From Candidatus Bathyarchaeota archaeon (GTDB taxonomy: Archaea; Thermoproteota; Bathyarchaeia; TCS64), in contig JADHWN010000018.1 of assembly GCA_016783455.1 (NCBI GenBank), positions 1 to 40,789 of the forward strand: a DNA stretch of 40,789 bases. The letters run 5' to 3'. The number at the start of each line of letters is the position of its first letter. The first letter of the stretch is position 1. The notes below the pieces were generated by a model. It ran no database searches and was not told the DNA's origin. It worked only from the letters and a program-made list of their open reading frames with translations. Position numbers and translations under genes: made by a program. Below, one piece after another: positions 16,610-25,216 of the stretch.

Positions 16610-17494
16610 CTATTGTCCGAGGGTCTGTCTAATCCGCTCCCGTGAGAGTTTCACGTATTCTTCACTGTTGTCGAAGCCGATGTAGTGTCTTTTAGACTTC
16701 AGGGCGGCAACACATGTTGTCCCGCTGCCACAGAAGGGGTCCAGAACGATGTCGCCTTCGAACGTGTAGAGCTGGATGAGCCGACGGGGGAGCTCCTCGG
16801 GGAAGGGGGCGGGATGGCCGACACGGGTCGCAGACTCGGCGGGGAAGCCCCAGATGCTCTTCGTGTATTCAAGGAACTCGTCCCGGGTGATGGTGCTGGT
16901 CCTCCCCTCGCCGCTCCTCCCCATGGAGCCCTTCGAAAAGACAAGGATGTACTCGTGAACGTCCCTCATGACGGGGTTTGTGGCTGACTTCCAGCTCCCC
17001 CAGGCCGTGGAGGAACCGGCGCTCGCAGCCTTGTCCCAGATGACCTCACCCCTCATCAGGAAGCCGATCTCGAGCATGTCCGCTATGATGTAGCTGTGGA
17101 GGGGGATGTAGGGGCGCCTCCCCAAGTTCGCCACGTTGACGCATGCCCTCCCCCCGACGACGAGCTTCCTGTAAACCTCCTGACAGACATCCCTCAGCAG
17201 GGCCCTGTACTCCGCGAGGCCAAGGTCCTGGTCGTAGTCCTTCCCCACGTTGTACGGGGGTGAGGTGACCATGAGATGGACGCTTTCGTCTGGGAGGATG
17301 GACATGTCGCGGCTGTCGACGCACTGGACCGTGTCTAGTAGGCTCTCGTCTATAGGATTCTCTTGATCAGTCGAGGCATCTTCTCTCCTGCCCTCATACA
17401 GCTTCCGGGAGTAAAAGTCCGAGGAGTCGTGGCTCTCCCTCTTGGAGACTCCAAACGAGCTGGTTTTCGTGCCTCCACGCTCCTTGGACTTCAA
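16610..17494 (-). CDS. Site-specific DNA methyltransferase (beta class, N4-cytosine or N6-adenine)
   Basis: In this 294-residue protein the catalytic motif IV, TSPPYNVG (about 77-84), precedes the S-adenosylmethionine-binding motif I, DPFCGSGTT (252-260). That order defines the beta class. HPAPFPEELPRRLIQLYT is the conserved helix before motif I. SPPY is used by N4-cytosine and some N6-adenine enzymes, so the base and recognition site are undecided. The first 50 residues are polar and probably disordered. The start is a TTG at 17494, six bases after the upstream gene's stop, with GAGGCAGG before it. No recognisable restriction nuclease is adjacent, so it is either solitary or paired with the unknown gene upstream. 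Confidence 0.87.
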   Translation of the reverse strand: MKSKERGGTKTSSFGVSKRESHDSSDFYSRKLYEGRREDASTDQENPIDESLLDTVQCVDSRDMSILPDESVHLMVTSPPYNVGKDYDQDLGLAEYRALLRDVCQEVYRKLVVGGRACVNVANLGRRPYIPLHSYIIADMLEIGFLMRGEVIWDKAASAGSSTAWGSWKSATNPVMRDVHEYILVFSKGSMGRSGEGRTSTITRDEFLEYTKSIWGFPAESATRVGHPAPFPEELPRRLIQLYTFEGDIVLDPFCGSGTTCVAALKSKRHYIGFDNSEEYVKLSRERIRQTLGQ

Positions 17495-17500
17495 CCTGCC

Positions 17501-18568
17501 TCAGGCCTCCCTCCATCTCCAGAGAGGTCCGGCCTCGAACTCTGCGAACTCGAGTTCCCCACTCCTCTCCGTCTCTTTGATGACGTGGAGAGATGTGAAA
17601 TAGTCCAAGTCCAGCCTCTCCATGACTTTCTTCGTAGTTACTTCAGTACCGAGAAACGCATCTTTGAGCTTGGAGTCCAGGCGTCCCAGGTCGGGCTGCC
17701 TTATCTCCAGCATCTGCCTCTCACCTACGTCCTTGATCCCCCCGGTCCAGCCCCTCTCGAGGAGCTCGGCGAAGCAGAACATCACGTCCTTGAAGCCGAT
17801 GCTGAGGAAGAGGGAGACGCAGCTGAGGCGGTCGAAGAACTCGTTCAGGGACATCCGATCCCTTGAGCCCCTGACCTCCTCCATCACGGCGTGGACGATC
17901 ATCGATAGCTCCCTGAGGTAGACGGGCTTGTCATCCAACTTCAGCAACCTCAGCTCGACGAGGTGTAGGCCCGCCTCGAAGTCATGGGACCCTACCTCCT
18001 CTGGAATGACCTCCCCGAGGCCACCGCCCCCAAGCATGTGTTGAGGTCTCAACCCCCATAGGACCTCAACATTCGACGTGATGGAGCCTACCCACCCAAT
18101 TAACCCTGAGACGCCGTCTTGGTCCTCCTCCTCCACGGCCATGCTAAGCCTGGTTGCTGCGGTGCATAGGTCCGATAGCCTCGCGATGACGGCGAAGTCG
18201 AGGGCCAGAAGCTGGCTGAGGGCGGCCTCCCCAGTCTGATGAGGTCTTGAGGATTTCAATGATGGCGAGAACAGGCCGACGAGACCATTCACCTTATCAT
18301 GCACATCGTTGATGTCAGCCCTCAGCCCTCCATTCAAAGCTACCGATAGGTTCCCTGAAAGCTGGAAGAGGTCCACGGCACAAGCGACGAGTGAATGAAG
18401 CACCCGTGACAGTTCGGCGTTGTATTCGTCAATTTCGAGATTCCTAGGTTCGCTGAGTCGAGCCAGGTTGAAGAATGAGTCTAGCCTCGAGTCGTCGACT
18501 GAATCCCTTATCGCCTGCGAAACCTGTAGGAGCCTCTCCGGCCACAATGATATGTTCCCATTCCCCAA
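17501..18568 (-). CDS. Uncharacterised helical protein with C-terminal winged-helix-like domain
   Basis: I do not recognise the family. The 355-residue product is almost wholly alpha-helical and leucine-rich, without signal peptide or membrane segments. The last 50 or so residues (VTTKKVMERLDLDYFTSLHV, then KETERSGELEFAE and GPLWRW) look like a winged helix, suggesting DNA binding. It lies 33 bases after the JAMM gene and six bases before the methyltransferase, so the three are probably cotranscribed. A role as specificity, control or defence partner of the methyltransferase is possible but unsupported by any motif. The TTG start at 18568 has no good ribosome site, and the frame stays open back to the JAMM stop. 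Confidence 0.65.
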   Translation of the reverse strand: MGNGNISLWPERLLQVSQAIRDSVDDSRLDSFFNLARLSEPRNLEIDEYNAELSRVLHSLVACAVDLFQLSGNLSVALNGGLRADINDVHDKVNGLVGLFSPSLKSSRPHQTGEAALSQLLALDFAVIARLSDLCTAATRLSMAVEEEDQDGVSGLIGWVGSITSNVEVLWGLRPQHMLGGGGLGEVIPEEVGSHDFEAGLHLVELRLLKLDDKPVYLRELSMIVHAVMEEVRGSRDRMSLNEFFDRLSCVSLFLSIGFKDVMFCFAELLERGWTGGIKDVGERQMLEIRQPDLGRLDSKLKDAFLGTEVTTKKVMERLDLDYFTSLHVIKETERSGELEFAEFEAGPLWRWREA

Positions 18569-18601
18569 TGGGCTTCGGGATATTGAAGCTTTTCCAACCC
18601 C

Positions 18602-18976
18602 TCAGGCGATCAAATCAATCTTTAGAGGTTCACCCTGGCGGTCGTAGGCTCTTACGCAGTCCTCCCGGTACGGGTAAGCTAGGATCATCATCACCTTCCC
18701 GTAGAACTTGTTGAGGTCTGTTGGAGATGGCATCGGCGACCCTGCGGGGTGGGAGTGGATGGTTCCTATGACCGAGAAGTCTATGGGAAGCATGTGTGCG
18801 GGGAACTGGGCGAAGCTCCTGCCACCTGACGCGTGGGGGGGGAAGAGGAACTCGTCAACTCGTGCTACCTCTTTATCCACCTGACCACGAAGCAGGAGGA
18901 CGATCTCATTGGGATGGCGCTCCCCGGCCCATGCCAATATGGACCTGAGCACGTCCCTCCGGATTTGCACCCTCAT
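18602..18976 (-). CDS. JAMM/MPN-domain metalloprotease
   Basis: This 124-residue protein is a single MPN+ domain. Glu24 (HPNEIVLLLRG) and the motif HSHPAGSPMPSPTD at 74-87 give the full JAMM set, His74, His76, Ser84 and Asp87, for a catalytic zinc. Known archaeal JAMM proteins remove ubiquitin-like SAMP modifiers or process related proteins. No ubiquitin-like protein, E1 or E2 gene is present in the window, so the target is unknown. It follows fdhA by 46 bases, with a TATA-like CTTAAAATA (minus strand, about 19019-19028) that may give it its own promoter. Confidence 0.88.
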   Translation of the reverse strand: MRVQIRRDVLRSILAWAGERHPNEIVLLLRGQVDKEVARVDEFLFPPHASGGRSFAQFPAHMLPIDFSVIGTIHSHPAGSPMPSPTDLNKFYGKVMMILAYPYREDCVRAYDRQGEPLKIDLIA

Positions 18977-19022
18977 TCTCCCTGCATCAACTACGGTCTT
19001 CCTTAACCATGCCTGCCCTATT

Positions 19023-21047
19023 TTAAGCCTCTACTCGCTCTATCTGAACCGCACAGACCTTGAACTCGGGTATCTTTGCTTGGGGATCGAGGGCTGGGTT
19101 CGTTAGTACGTTGGCGGCTGCCTCCGAGAAGTGGAATGGGATGAAGACGACTCCGTCCTTGATCCTATCCGTCACATCGGCTTTTAGTTTGATCTCCCCC
19201 CTCCTGCTACTCACCCTCACCATGTCTCCATCATCAACTCCTAGGTCTGCGGCATCCTTGAGGCTGATCTCCATGAATGCCTCATTTACCTGGTCTGTCA
19301 ACGTACTGGATCTCCTGGTCATTGTTCCCGTGTGCCAATGGAACAGGAGCCTCCCCGTAGTGAGGATGTAGGGATAAGACTTGTCCGGCTCCTCCGCAGG
19401 TGGTCTGTATTCGACACTCTGGAATAGTCCCAGCCCACGGGAGAACTTGCCCTGGTGGAGTATCCTCGTGCCAGGGTGATCGGGGGCAGTGCAGGGCCAT
19501 CTCAGGTCCTCTTCCTCAAGCCTTCGATGCGAGATCCCGCCATAGATGGGGGCTAAACCTGCTATCTCATCCATGATTTCCCCCGGCGAATCATACTCCA
19601 TGGGGTAGCCGAGCAGATCGGCAATCTGGCACAGGACCTGCCAGTCGGGCCTGCTATCACCCAGGGGCTCTATTGCCTTCTTCACCCTCTGCACCCTCCT
19701 GTCGGTGGCGGTGAACGTGCCGTCCTTCTCGGCGAAGCTCGCGACGGGAAGAACAACATCGGCCATCTCGGCAGTCTCGCTCAGGAACAAATCGGAGACC
19801 ACCAGGAAGTCGAGTTTACCAAGCTGCTCTCTAACATGGTTCACGTCGGGGTCAGAGATCAGGGGATTCTCGCCCATGACAAACATCGCCCTTATGTCTC
19901 CCCCGCAGGCGTTCATCATCTCCACGACGGTGAGGCCCTCCTCGGGAGGGAGTTCTACGTTCCAGCTCTCCTCGTACCTCTTACGCGTGGCTTCGTCCGT
20001 GACCTTTCCGTAGCCGGGGAGGTAGTCGGGCAGCGCACCCATATCACATGCCCCCTGCACGTTGTTCTGCCCCCTCAGGGGGTTCACGCCCGTCCCTTCC
20101 CGGCCCACGTTTCCGGTGAGCATCGCCAAATTTGCTGTCGAGACGACGTTATCGACGCCCGTCGTGTGCTGTGTGATCCCCATCGAGAAGAAGAGGGAGG
20201 CGTTCTCCGCCTCGCCGTACAGCCTCGCGGCCTCCCTGATGTCCTCTGCGGGGACGCCGGTTACATCCTCGACGCTCTCCGGGGTGTATGCCGCGACGGT
20301 CTCCTTCAGGGACTCGAATCCCTCTGTTCTTGTGGCGATGAACTCCTCGTCTTGGAGGCCCTCGTCTATGATTACGTTCATCATCGCGTTCAAGAGGGGG
20401 ACATCCGTGCCAGGCCTATGTGGGAGATAGATGGTTGCGTAGTCCACGAGCTTGATGGCCCTGGGATCTGCGACGATAAGCTTCGCTCCTCGCTTGATGG
20501 CCTTAATCATCCTCCGGGCTATAAGGGGATGCTGCTCTGACGTGTTGGAGCCTATGATGAAGATGACGTCAGATTCCCCTACGTCCTCCTGGGAGTTGGT
20601 CATCGCCCCGCTCCCGAAGGACGAGACAAGCCCAGTCACAGTGCTGGCATGGCAGAGCCGCGCGCAGTGGTCTACGTTGTTGGTGCCGATGGCCGCCCGC
20701 GCAAGCTTCTGCATGAGGTAGTTCTCCTCGTTGGTAGCCTTCGCAGAAGACAGGAACGCCAGGGAGTCGGCGCCATGCGCCTCCTTTGCTTGCCTCAGGT
20801 TGTCGGCGACGAGCTTCAGCGCCTCGTCCCACTCAGCCTCCCTGAACCAATCCCCGTCCTTGATCAGCGGCTTCGTCAGCCTGTCCGGATGGTGGATGAA
20901 CTCGTGGGCACTCCAGCCTTTGATGCAGAGTTTGCCCGCCCCAGGGCCACCCTCGTTTGGGAGGACACGCACAACCTTCCCGTCTCTAACCTTGAGGTCG
21001 AGGATGCAGCCCACGCCGCAGTAGATGCATGTGGTGGAGACCTTCAT
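19023..21047 (-). CDS. fdhA: Formate dehydrogenase alpha subunit, molybdopterin type
   Basis: The 674-residue protein matches FdhF/FdhA. The [4Fe-4S] site uses Cys7, Cys10, Cys14 and Cys41. HCARLCHASTVTGL at 127-140 gives Cys132 as the likely Mo/W ligand (Cys, not selenocysteine) next to His133. The cofactor segment has GVNPLRGQNNVQGACDMGAL, a near-diagnostic formate dehydrogenase stretch, and the C terminus has the dinucleotide-binding barrel. It oxidises formate or reduces CO2 in the cytoplasm; no Tat signal is seen. It overlaps hdrB by four bases (ATGA), so electrons probably pass to or from HdrBC. An FdhB subunit is absent. Archaeal formate dehydrogenase is the first reading; other uses of this fold are less likely. 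Confidence 0.9.
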   Translation of the reverse strand: MKVSTTCIYCGVGCILDLKVRDGKVVRVLPNEGGPGAGKLCIKGWSAHEFIHHPDRLTKPLIKDGDWFREAEWDEALKLVADNLRQAKEAHGADSLAFLSSAKATNEENYLMQKLARAAIGTNNVDHCARLCHASTVTGLVSSFGSGAMTNSQEDVGESDVIFIIGSNTSEQHPLIARRMIKAIKRGAKLIVADPRAIKLVDYATIYLPHRPGTDVPLLNAMMNVIIDEGLQDEEFIATRTEGFESLKETVAAYTPESVEDVTGVPAEDIREAARLYGEAENASLFFSMGITQHTTGVDNVVSTANLAMLTGNVGREGTGVNPLRGQNNVQGACDMGALPDYLPGYGKVTDEATRKRYEESWNVELPPEEGLTVVEMMNACGGDIRAMFVMGENPLISDPDVNHVREQLGKLDFLVVSDLFLSETAEMADVVLPVASFAEKDGTFTATDRRVQRVKKAIEPLGDSRPDWQVLCQIADLLGYPMEYDSPGEIMDEIAGLAPIYGGISHRRLEEEDLRWPCTAPDHPGTRILHQGKFSRGLGLFQSVEYRPPAEEPDKSYPYILTTGRLLFHWHTGTMTRRSSTLTDQVNEAFMEISLKDAADLGVDDGDMVRVSSRRGEIKLKADVTDRIKDGVVFIPFHFSEAAANVLTNPALDPQAKIPEFKVCAVQIERVEA

Positions 21048-21934
21048 GCCAGAATCCTCCCCACCTTCTCCTCGAATCCCTGACTCTTCACGCGGTGCAT
21101 CCCGTAGTGGACATCTTCGAGGCTGTAGCCCATGCTCAGCCCAAGCAGCTGAAGGTAGAATAACACAGGCAGCTTGAGATCCAGTTTAAGGCTCCTCGTC
21201 GCCATCATCTGACCCGTATCAAACTGATAGAAACACTGGGGGCAGATTACGCTTATGCAGTCAGATCCTGCGATTTCCATCGCCTGCAGCTTGGCTCCTA
21301 CGAGCTGATTGGCAGACTGCCGCTCACCGTAGTTGGTTAGGGTCCACCCGCAGCAGATCGTCTTCATGGAGAAGTCGGCAGGCTCGGCCCCGAGCGCGGC
21401 TACCATGTTGTCGAGTACAACGGGGTCATAAGGGTCGTCGAACTTCATGACATCGGGGGGGCTGAGAATGTGGCATCCCGTGTGACCGGCCACCGACAGG
21501 CCCGATAGAGGCCTCTCTACCTTCTTCGCTAATCGGTCAAGGCCGATGTCCTCATTCAGGACCTGGGCGAAGTGCTTCACGTCTATCGTTCCTCGGTACT
21601 CGTGGTCGGTCTCGGAAAGCACCTCGTTTACCTTATCTCTTAGCTCTGAATCCCGCTTAAGCTCCTCGTTGACCTGCTTCAGAACATACGTGCAGCCGTT
21701 GCACAGGGTGATTATGTCATTCCCCTGCTCCTCTGCAAGGGCGATGTTCCTGGCGGCTATGGCTGTCGCCGTGAGTCTATCGTTGATATGGAACCCCACG
21801 GGCTCTGGGCAGCAGGTAAATCCGCCTATGTCCTGAAGCTCTACTCCAATTTCACCAAGTACGCTCCTTGCCACCTTTTCAATGTGGGGCAGCCTCACGG
21901 GAATGAAACATCCAAGGAAAAGGGAGAATCTCAT
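21044..21934 (-). CDS. hdrB: Heterodisulfide reductase subunit B-like protein (two CCG domains)
   Basis: This 296-residue protein has two cysteine-rich CCG domains. The first uses Cys9, Cys41-Cys42 (FTCCPEPVG), Cys78 and Cys81. The second uses Cys154, Cys194-Cys195 (ICCGWTLTN), Cys231 and Cys234. In methanogen HdrB these bind two noncubane [4Fe-4S] clusters that reduce CoM-S-S-CoB. All ten cysteines are present, so disulfide or thiol chemistry is likely; the disulfide is unknown in a non-methanogen. It sits between hdrC and fdhA with four-base overlaps on both sides, implying one complex. Confidence 0.9.
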   Translation of the reverse strand: MRFSLFLGCFIPVRLPHIEKVARSVLGEIGVELQDIGGFTCCPEPVGFHINDRLTATAIAARNIALAEEQGNDIITLCNGCTYVLKQVNEELKRDSELRDKVNEVLSETDHEYRGTIDVKHFAQVLNEDIGLDRLAKKVERPLSGLSVAGHTGCHILSPPDVMKFDDPYDPVVLDNMVAALGAEPADFSMKTICCGWTLTNYGERQSANQLVGAKLQAMEIAGSDCISVICPQCFYQFDTGQMMATRSLKLDLKLPVLFYLQLLGLSMGYSLEDVHYGMHRVKSQGFEEKVGRILA

Positions 21935-22458
21935 GTCTCCTCCACCTCGTATCTCTGCAGCTTCGCTACAAGGCCGGTCTTCTCAGAGATTCGTCTCAGG
22001 TCCTCCTCTGACCTCTGGGTTAGGGCCTCCAGCCCTAACTTCTCCCGCTGCCTCGATGAAGATCCGGTTAGGGGGAAGGCATATCCCGTCGATACTATCT
22101 GCTTTATCTCGCCCACTATCAGGGGGTGGGCTCGACCCTCCTCGAAAGATTGAGCTTTCAATGACTCTATGATGTGGACCGGAGACACCTCGTATGGGCA
22201 GAGTTCCTCGCATTTATGGCATGAGACGCATAGCCAGATATTCGAATTCCCTGCTGGGTCCCCTGACCCGAGACAGTCGTAAACGTAGGTATGTTTGGGA
22301 TTGAAATGGATGGCATGCTGCGCATGGCATGAGTGATCTCTGATAACGCAGCAGACTCCACATTTGAAGCAGATCTCAGCCTCGATCGTAAGGGTCTTGG
22401 GCTCATTCCCTTTTTCAGGGGCTTCTCCTAGTTCAGGTTTCTCATCCAAGGCTGCCAT
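21931..22458 (-). CDS. hdrC: Heterodisulfide reductase subunit C-like ferredoxin protein
   Basis: The 175-residue product is the electron-relay subunit that pairs with HdrB. Its second cluster motif is canonical, CVSCHKCEELCP at 77-88. The first is atypical: Cys30, Cys33, Cys36, Cys37 and Cys44 (CFKCGVCC then RDHSCH) instead of CxxCxxCxxxCP, so the first cluster may be modified or use other ligands. It opens a three-gene overlapping operon, hdrC-hdrB-fdhA. No HdrA-like flavin subunit follows, so flavin-based bifurcation as in methanogens is not encoded here. Confidence 0.87.
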   Translation of the reverse strand: MAALDEKPELGEAPEKGNEPKTLTIEAEICFKCGVCCVIRDHSCHAQHAIHFNPKHTYVYDCLGSGDPAGNSNIWLCVSCHKCEELCPYEVSPVHIIESLKAQSFEEGRAHPLIVGEIKQIVSTGYAFPLTGSSSRQREKLGLEALTQRSEEDLRRISEKTGLVAKLQRYEVEET

Positions 22459-22666
22459 TTAGACGTGCAAACCCCTCTTTCGTCTCAATGCATCCGGAGT
22501 GATATAAGAAATGTGCATGAAGGGAATAAGATCCCAATATTCAGTAGAGTAAATCCCTAGATTCTTGAACCTCATTTCCTTCTCAAAACGACATTATTCA
22601 CAATATTCGGTAGTACGGTTATGTTTAAAACTACACTCAGGATAGCGGACAGCTATAAAGAGTAGT

Positions 22667-22849
22667 TTAAGCTAATCTCGTGGAACGATTCAGCTTCTTC
22701 GTGGCCCAGGAGTTACGCCTGAGCTTGGGTGATGCCCCGTATCCACATGCGGCACAGGTCCTCTGCCTCAAATGGTAAGCCCTGCGCCCGCAGCGCCTGC
22801 ATCTGACGTGGATTCGCTTTCCATGGTGAATTGCATGTTTTGTAGGCAT
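22667..22849 (-). CDS. rpl37e: Large-subunit ribosomal protein L37e
   Basis: The 60-residue basic protein has the L37e zinc motif Cys17-x2-Cys20 and Cys32-x2-Cys35 ([20 protein letters not shown]) and ends in a lysine/arginine-rich tail. It is a small rRNA-binding component of archaeal and eukaryotic large subunits. It follows the LSm gene by 24 bases in the LSm-L37e order that is widely conserved in archaea. Confidence 0.95.
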   Translation of the reverse strand: MPTKHAIHHGKRIHVRCRRCGRRAYHLRQRTCAACGYGASPKLRRNSWATKKLNRSTRLA

Positions 22850-22873
22850 CCGACTATAACCCCGTTTTCGCCA

Positions 22874-23098
22874 CTAAGGAGGCGGGGAGATCATGATGAC
22901 GTTGTCGCCACGCAGAACGATGGTGCCGATATGTTCCGTCTGTTCCGGGTTGCTGATCTCCTCAGCGTCCTTCAATACTAGGTTGACGTGCTGGTCGTAT
23001 CCCTCTAGGAGACCTCGCAGCGTCCTGCCGCCCCTAAGCTTGATCAGGACGGTCTTCCCGATGCTCCTCTCAAGGACCTGCTCAATCATCTCAGCCAT
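22874..23098 (-). CDS. Sm-like RNA-binding protein (LSm)
   Basis: This 74-residue protein is a complete Sm fold: Sm1 as VLIKLRGGRTLRGLLEGYDQ and HVNLVLKDAEE, Sm2 as IGTIVLRGDNVIMIS. Archaeal LSm proteins form seven-membered rings that bind U-rich RNA. It is the first gene of the LSm-L37e unit. Start is clear; the product begins MAEMIEQVLERSIG. Confidence 0.95.
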   Translation of the reverse strand: MAEMIEQVLERSIGKTVLIKLRGGRTLRGLLEGYDQHVNLVLKDAEEISNPEQTEHIGTIVLRGDNVIMISPPP

Positions 23099-23361
23099 TT
23101 ATGTCACTCCGAGTCCAATAATCGGCCAATTCTAGTTACCGAGTAGTACCGAATAAATGTACTGCTCTATTAAAGGTTTGGTCTTAGAAAACGTACAGAT
23201 TTAATGTGTTAAATTAAAAACACGTTTGTACATTATGTGCGCAGACTTAATGATTCAATTTTTATTTGGAGAATCCATACCACACCATCTGGAGGAAGGA
23301 TGAAGGAGGACGGCTCTCCCATTAAACTTCTAGGAATTATATAATCCGCCTGCTCGTAAGT

Positions 23362-24411
23362 CTATGAATGATCTAAGGTTTTAGTGAGATTAGAACCCCG
23401 GACCTTGTACGATCTATCGATGGTCAGCTCCGCGATGTCAGCGGCGTACTCGCTTACCCTTTTTATGCTGTCCCGTATGATGCAGATGTGGCAGAGGACA
23501 TTCTTCTCCTCTCTTTCACCATGGAAGGGCAGTGGAGTTATATCGTCACCAAGTCGTTCGATATCCTTCTGCCCGTCGATTATGTCATTCGTCTTATCCA
23601 CTTGCGTAGAGAGGAAGGATTGTACCGCCCTATCGTAGAGATCAAAGGCAATCTCCGCGGATTTAACCAGCACAGGGAAGACGTCCTTAGGCATGAACAG
23701 CTTCTCCTGTAAAAGATAGATGAGACTGTTCGCAATGTTGGCGGTGTGATCTGCCACATGCTCGATCCGGTGTACGAGGGTCTGACAGTCGAGACAGTCG
23801 ACCATGTCGAGTCCAAGTTGATTAGCCAGTGAGGGGCTGAGGGCTGAGCTCCGTATCAGTCTGAGGAGGAAGTACATGAACTGGTCAACGTCTTCCTCAA
23901 GGGAGACCACTGATTTCGCTAGGTCCTCGTCCCATTCCTTCATCGACTTGAGGACGTCCTGGCACATGGAGGCTGTGATGATATGCATCCTCTCGATGCC
24001 CGAGTAGACGGAAGCCATTGACTCGTCCATGAGGGTCTGGAGGTCAGCCTGGTCCGCAGAGGATTTGATGATCCTCATGTAAAGGGATCTCACGATACTT
24101 CGTATGGCGAGGTTCTGCTCGACGTTGAAGATATTCCTTGATCGCACCTTAATCGTACTATAGCCGTTCAGATAGCATCCGATGATGCTCCGGATTATGG
24201 AATCACCTGACTCATCTACATTGATCATCAAGGTAATCTCCTTCCGCGTCTCAACTATTGTGTTGGCGGGGTGGACCATCAGAGAACAGTCGCTCTGCAC
24301 ATATACTGATACATTATCTCCTCGTTCCAGGTTATTCAACTTTAACCATTCTTTGGGGAGAGTCATGACAAGAGAGGATTTGCCCAGAGCCATGATTTTC
24401 CTGAAATCCAT
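23362..24411 (-). CDS. phoU: PhoU-family regulator with N-terminal AbrB domain
   Basis: The 349-residue protein has an N-terminal SpoVT/AbrB DNA-binding fold (residues about 1-50: MALGKSSLVMTLPKEWLKL, then GDNVSVYVQSDCSLMVHPA). PhoU-like helical bundles follow, with the metal-site type motifs HRIEHVADHTANIANSL near residue 215 and DSIKRVSEYAADIAELT near 325. Archaeal PhoU proteins of this layout are thought to regulate phosphate uptake. No pst transporter genes are in the window. It is divergent from the CMD trio, and GAATATATAAG on the minus strand near 24440-24450 is a fitting TATA box. Confidence 0.85.
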   Translation of the reverse strand: MDFRKIMALGKSSLVMTLPKEWLKLNNLERGDNVSVYVQSDCSLMVHPANTIVETRKEITLMINVDESGDSIIRSIIGCYLNGYSTIKVRSRNIFNVEQNLAIRSIVRSLYMRIIKSSADQADLQTLMDESMASVYSGIERMHIITASMCQDVLKSMKEWDEDLAKSVVSLEEDVDQFMYFLLRLIRSSALSPSLANQLGLDMVDCLDCQTLVHRIEHVADHTANIANSLIYLLQEKLFMPKDVFPVLVKSAEIAFDLYDRAVQSFLSTQVDKTNDIIDGQKDIERLGDDITPLPFHGEREEKNVLCHICIIRDSIKRVSEYAADIAELTIDRSYKVRGSNLTKTLDHS

Positions 24412-24538
24412 CTATTTTCATATATACGGGTGTTAGCGTACTTATATATTCATCCCCTGTCAACCCCTATTGCGGTATTAAGTATATACTATGCGTGCGT
24501 GCATTAATGAAGAGGGGCTATGAGTAATTTTGTATATA

Positions 24539-24559
24539 TTCATATTAACAATATATGAA
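24539..24559. promoter_or_regulatory. Inverted repeat in the phoU-CMD intergenic region
   Basis: TTCATAT (24539-24545) and ATATGAA (24553-24559) are separated by seven bases, in a spacer (24412-24617) full of TATATA-like segments between the AbrB-PhoU gene and the CMD gene. It may be an operator or TATA element for the CMD operon; AT-rich DNA makes chance palindromes common, so support is weak. Confidence 0.3.
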
Positions 24560-24617
24560 CAAAGTATATGCTGAGGTTTACGTGTTAGTATCTCGAGAAT
24601 GATGAGGTGAATATGGG

Positions 24618-25199
24618 ATGGGAACGATGGATAACCAATTCAAGGACTTCGTGGCGGGGGAGGGGATGAAGGATATCTCACCCGATTACATGACGGCTTG
24701 GAATTCATTCATAGAGAAGACGGGCGCCGATGGTGCTCTGAGCCCGCGAAGGAAAGAGCTAATAGCAGTCTCACTCGCGATCGCAACAAAGTGCGACTGG
24801 TGTATCAGGTCCCATATCATGAAGGCCCTCGATATGGGGGCTGCGAAGCAGGAGATCGTGGAGGCCGCGTGGATCTCAGTCCTCATGGGAGGCGACCCCG
24901 TGCTCAGGTACGCCCAGTGGGCTGTCCATGTCCTCGAGGAGTACAGCGAGATCGATGACGATGACGAGGTGCTAACCGAGCAGGTTCAGCTGGAGTTAAT
25001 GAACGAGTACAAGAAGCTCCACGAGCGCCTTCTCGAATACGTGAAGTACATTTGCAACGAGGCCGACTCCACCTGCGATAACGACCTGGACAGGAGGAGA
25101 CTCGCGGTAAATATAGCGGAGACGGACGGCAACGTCCTTTCACTCCTCACCACGAAGGAGTGCCAGAAGCGGGGATGGAATGAACCCCAGGAGAACTGA
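24618..25199 (+). CDS. Carboxymuconolactone decarboxylase (AhpD)-like protein with extra helical module, first copy
   Basis: The 193-residue product has a CMD/AhpD domain (about 25-110) with Glu47, Cys59-Asp-Trp-Cys62 and His66 in CDWCIRSH, the disulfide-based proton-relay set of AhpD peroxidases. A C-terminal helical module (131-187: YKKLHERLLEYVKYICNEAD, then LAVNIAETDGNVLSLLTTKE) is not part of the known CMD fold. The same module is at the end of the next protein and the start of the one after. Function is probably thiol-dependent peroxidase or redox sensing. GAGGTGA at 24604-24610 supports the start. It heads a three-gene operon. Confidence 0.82.
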   Translation: MGTMDNQFKDFVAGEGMKDISPDYMTAWNSFIEKTGADGALSPRRKELIAVSLAIATKCDWCIRSHIMKALDMGAAKQEIVEAAWISVLMGGDPVLRYAQWAVHVLEEYSEIDDDDEVLTEQVQLELMNEYKKLHERLLEYVKYICNEADSTCDNDLDRRRLAVNIAETDGNVLSLLTTKECQKRGWNEPQEN

Positions 25200-25216
25200 A
25201 AGGAGGAATATGAGAA

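Noticed and set aside
20650-20660. Selenocysteine in FdhA
   Set aside because: The Mo-ligand position in HCARLCHAS is a cysteine codon (Cys132), not an in-frame TGA.
19023-22458. Bifurcating HdrA-type complex
   Set aside because: No flavin-binding HdrA or MvhD gene is present next to hdrBC, so bifurcation cannot be claimed from this window.
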